From: Bacteroidaceae bacterium
GTDB lineage: Bacteria; Bacteroidota; Bacteroidia; Bacteroidales; Bacteroidaceae
NCBI GenBank assembly: GCA_900769765.1
Contig: CAAGHW010000053.1
Location: 1-10,622, forward strand
DNA length: 10,622 bases
Direction: 5' to 3'
Positions 6,981 to 10,622 of this stretch are shown piece by piece. Every line of letters begins with the position of its first letter. The first letter of the stretch is position 1. A program made the translations under genes and the position numbers. The notes below the pieces were generated by a model, which had not been told where the DNA came from, did no database searches, and was given only the letters and a program-made list of their open reading frames with translations.

Positions 6981-7040
6981 GTTACAAACGAGCGAAAAAT
7001 ACGAAACTTGTTTCAGTATTTTTTACAGCGAGTGCAGTAT

Positions 7041-7064
7041 ATCTTCGAGCTTTAGCTCAAAGAT
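7041..7064. repeat. Imperfect palindrome, counterpart of 35-58
   Basis: ATCTT (7041-7045) pairs with AAGAT (7060-7064), and GAGCT (7047-7051) with AGCTC (7054-7058), around a TT centre. The inner arms are the same as at 35-58. The outer arms differ by one base pair, changed on both sides. Confidence 0.7.
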
Positions 7065-7177
7065 GGTAAAATAAGGTTGTAAAAACGTAATAATGGATGC
7101 TTTCAATGGAATAGACAGCTCAAATAGGTTTAAAAACCATCCATTTATCAATGAAACAATAAAAAGAATATCTCTTT

Positions 7178-7209
7178 TTTGAAGAGTAACAATAAATAAT
7201 GTATTTTTG
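7178..7209 (+). promoter_or_regulatory. Bacteroidota housekeeping promoter of the lipoprotein gene
   Basis: TTTG at 7178-7181, a 20-base spacer, and TATTTTTG at 7202-7209 match the published Bacteroidota primary promoter pattern TTTG/N19-21/TAnnTTTG. Transcription would start near 7215, leaving a leader of about 45 bases before the ATG at 7259. The upstream in-frame ATG at 7199 overlaps the -7 element and so cannot be the start of a message made from this promoter. Confidence 0.65.
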
Positions 7210-7258
7210 TACGGTACGGTATATATGTCTGCCGTTTACGTTGAAAAAAATCACTACA

Positions 7259-8098
7259 ATGAAAAGAATAAATCTGTTGTTGCTGTTTATGGCAACATTC
7301 TTGCTTTTTTCGTGTGAAAAATCGGTTGAAGAGCCTGCGCGTCTGTTGCTTGCAAAGGCAAAGGAAATGTTTGCCGATGACGATTACAACAATGCAAGAA
7401 TGCTTATCGATAGTATATCTGTGAGCTATCCTAAAGCCTACAAGACACGTCGTGAAGCAGAGATACTCCGTCGCGAAGTTATGCTCAAGGAGAAACAACG
7501 CGATGTGGAGTATTTTACAGGGATGTATGATATGCTTACTCTGCGTCGCGATTCACTTGTCACAGGCTTTGTGTTCAATAAGGATGCCCAATATCAGGAT
7601 ATAGGTTATTATACCGTTCCCTCGCAGGCTATAGCCCTGAATCCTTTCAACAGTTTCTTGCGTGCAAGCGTAAAAGAGAATGGTGATGCCATACTTACAT
7701 CATACTATCGCGGTGCAAAGATTGCGCATAAGACATTGAAGGTCTCTGCCGGTGAGAGTTTCGTTACATGCGACAGCCCTTTCGCATCAAGGTCTTATTG
7801 GTATCTTGGTGTCTATAACGAACGTCGTGAGTATCGTTATGGTGCCGACGGTGGTGTTATGGACTATATCGCATCGGCAACATCTCCAATAAAGGTGGAA
7901 CTCTTTGGTGAGCAGGGCAAATATGAGTATATGTTGCGTGAGGAGGATGTTACAGCTATCAGGCGTGTGATAGAATTATCAAACCTGCTGAAGATGGTTG
8001 AGGAGGCACGTAATATGCGCGATGAGGCTCAACGCGCGTTGGATTTTCTTATAAAGAGCCAGCAACGTTCACAGGAGAACGTAATACAGAATCAATGA
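7259..8098 (+). CDS. Lipoprotein of unknown function
   Basis: The 279-residue product begins with a lipoprotein signal peptide, MKRINLLLLFMATFLLFSC, with the lipidated cysteine at residue 19. Acidic residues follow soon after (CEKSVEEP), which may favour outer membrane or surface placement, but no strict export signal is evident. Residues about 26-62 look like a helical, TPR-like segment (repeated Ala/Leu with DDYNNARMLIDS). A basic, probably coiled helix runs to about 85. The region 95-235 seems mainly beta, with many aromatic residues, and a final helix spans about 236-275. I do not recognise a named family. The ATG at 7259 is chosen because it gives the lipobox at the right distance and lies downstream of the promoter. 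The stop overlaps the start of the phosphoethanolamine transferase gene (ATGA), implying joint expression and perhaps a joint envelope role. Confidence 0.82.
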   Translation: MKRINLLLLFMATFLLFSCEKSVEEPARLLLAKAKEMFADDDYNNARMLIDSISVSYPKAYKTRREAEILRREVMLKEKQRDVEYFTGMYDMLTLRRDSLVTGFVFNKDAQYQDIGYYTVPSQAIALNPFNSFLRASVKENGDAILTSYYRGAKIAHKTLKVSAGESFVTCDSPFASRSYWYLGVYNERREYRYGADGGVMDYIASATSPIKVELFGEQGKYEYMLREEDVTAIRRVIELSNLLKMVEEARNMRDEAQRALDFLIKSQQRSQENVIQNQ

Positions 8099-9696
8099 TA
8101 ATAGGTTATAATATGAAATTATCAGTATTTAAAAGATTAGCAGTTGGTTTGATGCGTTTTCTGACAAAACCGATAACAGCACATCTTGCACTTTTTCTTC
8201 TTATCTACACTTTGTTGAATGCACTTGATATATATTCGAGTGCAGTTAACGGATTCAATACCTTTTTTAAGGTTTTCTCAGGAATTTTCTTTGCCTATGT
8301 TTTGGTATTGCCGGTAATATTGTTGCGAAATAAAGCCCAAAAGGTATATAAAATTGTAATTCTTGTTTTTGCAGTAGCAATCTTTTTGATTGATTTCTAT
8401 CTGTTCCTTATGATGCAAAGGACTTTCGCAACAATGGGAAACGATGTCGTTGCTGCGATTCTGGCAACAAATCCTGCCGAAGCCAAAGAATTTGTGAACA
8501 CGAGTCTTGCCGTAGATAAACTGATATATTGTGTTGTGGCTGTAGCGATTGTTGTAACAGCATTCTATTATCTTAATCGCGTTTATATAAAATGGTATAT
8601 TCTGTCTGAGTTTATAATATTGGTACTGATTGCTTTAGCGTTCAATATTTCACTTGGTCAGTTCTATCGATTCAAACAAGGTAATATATATTATTTATGT
8701 TCGCATGAATGTCCCGATTTGAGAAATTATAGGCAAAATCCGGATGTTGTGTGCAAGGATAATTCTTCTGAAAATATAGTATTGATACTTGGTGAGAGTT
8801 TTACAAAGCATCATAGTTCTCTGTATGGTTATGAGAAAGATACGAATCCATTACTTGGAAGGATGGTTGCAGATAGTACGTTGTTTGTATATGAAAACGT
8901 GAAAAGTGCATGTGCTTCTACAATTCCTGCTATAAAGTCCCTTATGACTTCATGGCTTGAATCTGTAGATTCGGGTAAAACGTGGTATAAGTGTCTTACG
9001 CTTATTGAAATAATGCAAACTGCAGGATACAAAACTTATTGGATATCCAATCAATCAAAAACAGGTATACATGATAATGAAGTTGGAAGATATGCTGATT
9101 TGTGTGACGAGCAGTCTTTTGTTGGAAATATGCATAGTGGAACAAAACGCAGTGACCTCGATGAGTGTTTGTTGCCGTTTATCGAAGAGAAGGTTGAGCT
9201 ATCATCGGGAAAAAGTTTCTTTATAATTCAGATGATGGGTTCTCATCGCGATTATAAATTACGTTATCCTAAAGAATACAAAAAGTTTGAAGTGGAGGAT
9301 TATGCGGTATCTCATTCTCGTCTTTCGCCGAAAAATAGAGAAATTGTTGCCCATTATGACAATTCTATTCTGTATAATGATTATGTTGTGACAGAAATAA
9401 TGAAACTTTTCAAGGAAGAAGATGCTGTTGTCTTATATCTCTCCGACCATGGACAAGATGTTTTTGACACTTCTGATGATTTCTTCGGTCATTCAGCGGA
9501 ACATGGTTATGATATCCCAATGATGTTCTATCCAACTCCTGTATTCTGCGAAAAGCATGGAGAATTGGTAAACTCCATTAAAAGCAATACAGAAAAAGAA
9601 TTCAGAACTGATTCTTTAATGTACACAATCATGGATATTGCCGGTGTTGAAACCGTAAACGGAATTTCATATAAGCAGAAGAGTTTGCTTAAATAA
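8095..9696 (+). CDS. Phosphoethanolamine transferase, EptA/sulfatase-fold family
   Basis: Enzymes of this family move phosphoethanolamine from phosphatidylethanolamine to lipid A or other envelope glycans on the outer face of the inner membrane. Five hydrophobic segments (about 30-48, 57-77, 84-106, 142-161, 167-187) precede a periplasmic alkaline-phosphatase-fold domain. Its key residues are present: Glu234 in LGES, the probable nucleophile Thr276 in CASTIPA, His384 in MGSHRDY, YDNSILYNDY (421-430), Asp451-His452 in LSDHG, and His466 and His470 in FFGHSAEHG. The 533-residue length is normal. The start is uncertain: 8095 gives an ATGA overlap with the lipoprotein stop, while 8113 gives MKLSVFKRL. 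The substrate cannot be told from EptA, CptA or OpgE-like relatives. Base composition is clearly lower in G+C than the neighbours, hinting at transfer. Confidence 0.9.
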   Translation: MIIGYNMKLSVFKRLAVGLMRFLTKPITAHLALFLLIYTLLNALDIYSSAVNGFNTFFKVFSGIFFAYVLVLPVILLRNKAQKVYKIVILVFAVAIFLIDFYLFLMMQRTFATMGNDVVAAILATNPAEAKEFVNTSLAVDKLIYCVVAVAIVVTAFYYLNRVYIKWYILSEFIILVLIALAFNISLGQFYRFKQGNIYYLCSHECPDLRNYRQNPDVVCKDNSSENIVLILGESFTKHHSSLYGYEKDTNPLLGRMVADSTLFVYENVKSACASTIPAIKSLMTSWLESVDSGKTWYKCLTLIEIMQTAGYKTYWISNQSKTGIHDNEVGRYADLCDEQSFVGNMHSGTKRSDLDECLLPFIEEKVELSSGKSFFIIQMMGSHRDYKLRYPKEYKKFEVEDYAVSHSRLSPKNREIVAHYDNSILYNDYVVTEIMKLFKEEDAVVLYLSDHGQDVFDTSDDFFGHSAEHGYDIPMMFYPTPVFCEKHGELVNSIKSNTEKEFRTDSLMYTIMDIAGVETVNGISYKQKSLLK

Positions 9697-9713
9697 ATGT
9701 TGCATGAATGCAC

Positions 9714-9748
9714 AAAAAAGGCTTCACTTTGATGGTGAAGCCTTTTTT
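9714..9748. terminator. Bidirectional terminator between the transferase gene and ackA
   Basis: AAAAAAGGCTTCAC (9714-9727) pairs fully with GTGAAGCCTTTTTT (9735-9748) around the 7-base loop TTTGATG. A T-tract follows on the plus strand and the A-tract provides one for the minus strand. Beyond this, CAC at 9711-9713 can pair with GTG at 9750-9752 across one extra T. It serves two convergent genes. Confidence 0.9.
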
Positions 9749-9767
9749 TGTGAGAAGCAATATGTTC

Positions 9768-10622
9768 TTATTTCATGTTCTTTACAATCTCGTAAGTGTC
9801 GCTTGCAATCATCATCTCCTCGTCTGTAGGGATAAGCAATACCTTGACCTTTGAGTCAGGAGTTGAGAGTACAGCCTCTTCGCCACGCATCTTGTTGTTG
9901 ACCTCCTTGTCGAGCTTTACGCCAAGGAACTCAAGACCTTCGAGTGCAGCCTCGCGGCAGTCTGCCTGGTTCTCGCCGACACCGCCTGCGAAGATGATGA
10001 TGTCAACACCACCCATTGCTGCTGCGTAAGCACCTATGTACTTCTTGATGCGGTAGAAGTTCATTGTGTTTGAAAGCTGAGCGCGCTTGTTGCCCTCTTC
10101 TGCAGCAGCCTTAACCTCACGCATATCCGATGAAATGCCCGAAATACCTGCAACGCCCGATTTCTTGTTGAGCATGTCAATTACACCCTGCATGTCAAGG
10201 CCTGTCTTGTCCATGATGTATGGGAATGCACCCGGGTCAACATCGCCGCTTCGTGTACCCATCATAAGACCTGCAAGCGGAGTCATACCCATTGATGTAT
10301 CAACGCTCTTGCCATCCTTTACAGCTGCGATAGAAGCACCGTTACCGATGTGGCAAGTGATGATTTTGCTGCCCTCTGCAGGCATGTTGAGCATCTCGAG
10401 TGCGCGCTTTGTTATGTAACGGTGTGATGTTCCGTGGAAACCGTAGCGACGTACGCCATAGTTCTCATAAAGCTCGTATGGGAGAGCGTACATATAAGCA
10501 TAGTCAGGCATTGTCTGGTGGAATGCTGTGTCGAACACACCAACCTGTGGCATATCAGGAGCTACCTCCTTAACTGCGTTTACACCCTTAAGGTTAGCTG
10601 GGTTGTGGAGCGGAGCGAGGTC
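9768..10622 (-). CDS. ackA: Acetate kinase, C-terminal part (runs off the window)
   Basis: Acetate kinase interconverts acetyl phosphate plus ADP with acetate plus ATP, the ATP-yielding step of acetate fermentation in the cytoplasm. The 284 visible residues are in frame to the last base of the window. They begin DLAPLHNPANLKGV, an internal AckA motif, so roughly the first 115 residues lie beyond the edge. Family motifs seen in order are FDTAFHQTMP, GFHGTSHRY, HIGNGAS, the GTRSGDVDPG loop with the substrate-binding arginine, FAGGVGEN, and the C-terminal PTDEEMMIA with a conserved glutamate pair. An in-frame ATG at 10553 is internal and is not the start. The usual partner pta may lie upstream outside the window. 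The codon bias towards GGT and AAG is that of a highly expressed gene. Confidence 0.97.
   Translation of the reverse strand, partial: DLAPLHNPANLKGVNAVKEVAPDMPQVGVFDTAFHQTMPDYAYMYALPYELYENYGVRRYGFHGTSHRYITKRALEMLNMPAEGSKIITCHIGNGASIAAVKDGKSVDTSMGMTPLAGLMMGTRSGDVDPGAFPYIMDKTGLDMQGVIDMLNKKSGVAGISGISSDMREVKAAAEEGNKRAQLSNTMNFYRIKKYIGAYAAAMGGVDIIIFAGGVGENQADCREAALEGLEFLGVKLDKEVNNKMRGEEAVLSTPDSKVKVLLIPTDEEMMIASDTYEIVKNMK

Larger units (their letters stand above)
6973..7064 (-). repeat. Second, inverted copy of the intergenic promoter module
   Basis: Read on the minus strand, this copy shows the same order as the one before efp: palindrome (7064-7041), CACTCGCTGTAAAA, TTTTCGCTCGTTT, then the -7 element TATCTTTG. 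Palindrome to CGCTGTA is 11 bases in both copies, and CGCTGTA to the TTTT of the next block is 32 bases in both. The A/T-rich spacers between blocks have diverged. In both places the module points towards the gene downstream. Confidence 0.7.

Noticed and set aside
7127..7138. Small hairpin GGTTT-AA-AAACC
   Set aside because: Only five mostly A-T pairs in an A/T-rich spacer, with no adjoining T-tract or gene end; likely chance.
7199..7258. Upstream ATG extension of the lipoprotein gene
   Set aside because: The ATG lies in the promoter's -7 region, and the extra 20 residues would bury the lipoprotein signal peptide.

Overview
The window looks like a chromosomal segment of a Bacteroidota genome, most likely Bacteroidales (Bacteroides, Phocaeicola or Prevotella-like). 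The reasons are that starts lack purine-rich Shine-Dalgarno sequences and sit behind A/T-rich leaders, that several intergenic regions carry the Bacteroidota -7 promoter motif TAnnTTTG, and that the proteins read as Bacteroidales versions of their families. This placement rests on recalled family features and not on a database search. No tRNA, rRNA, CRISPR array, insertion sequence or phage gene was seen.

Layout. Positions 1-196 are intergenic and carry an unusual repeated promoter module. A plus-strand run follows: efp (elongation factor P), a family 2 glycosyltransferase with a TTG start, radC, a MIP18/DUF59 (SufT-like) iron-sulfur assembly protein, and lpxH (lipid A biosynthesis). Gaps are 4 to 22 bases. 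It ends in a perfect 19-bp inverted-repeat terminator at 3575-3616. The same terminator faces a minus-strand run read from right to left: a secreted protein of unknown function (6941-6345), a CCA tRNA nucleotidyltransferase with an HD domain (6321-4879), and a TolC-type outer membrane protein (4882-3638) whose ATG overlaps the previous stop (ATGA).

The divergent region 6942-7258 holds an inverted second copy of the promoter module, driving the minus-strand run. It also holds a textbook Bacteroidota promoter (TTTG, 20 bases, TATTTTTG) driving a plus-strand pair. That pair is a lipoprotein of unknown function (7259-8098) and a phosphoethanolamine transferase of the EptA/sulfatase-fold family (8095-9696), again joined by an ATGA overlap. 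The transferase gene is much more A/T-rich than its neighbours. A second hairpin terminator (9714-9748) separates it from the convergent ackA (acetate kinase), which runs off the right edge of the window.

Functionally the region mixes core translation and tRNA maturation (EF-P, CCA enzyme), iron-sulfur assembly and acetate metabolism with a strong envelope theme (glycosyltransferase, LpxH, TolC family protein, lipoprotein, EptA-like transferase). The most interesting non-gene signal is the shared module of about 90 bases in front of efp and in front of the 6941 gene. It contains a palindrome whose arms differ between copies by compensatory changes, followed at fixed spacing by conserved blocks and the -7 promoter element.
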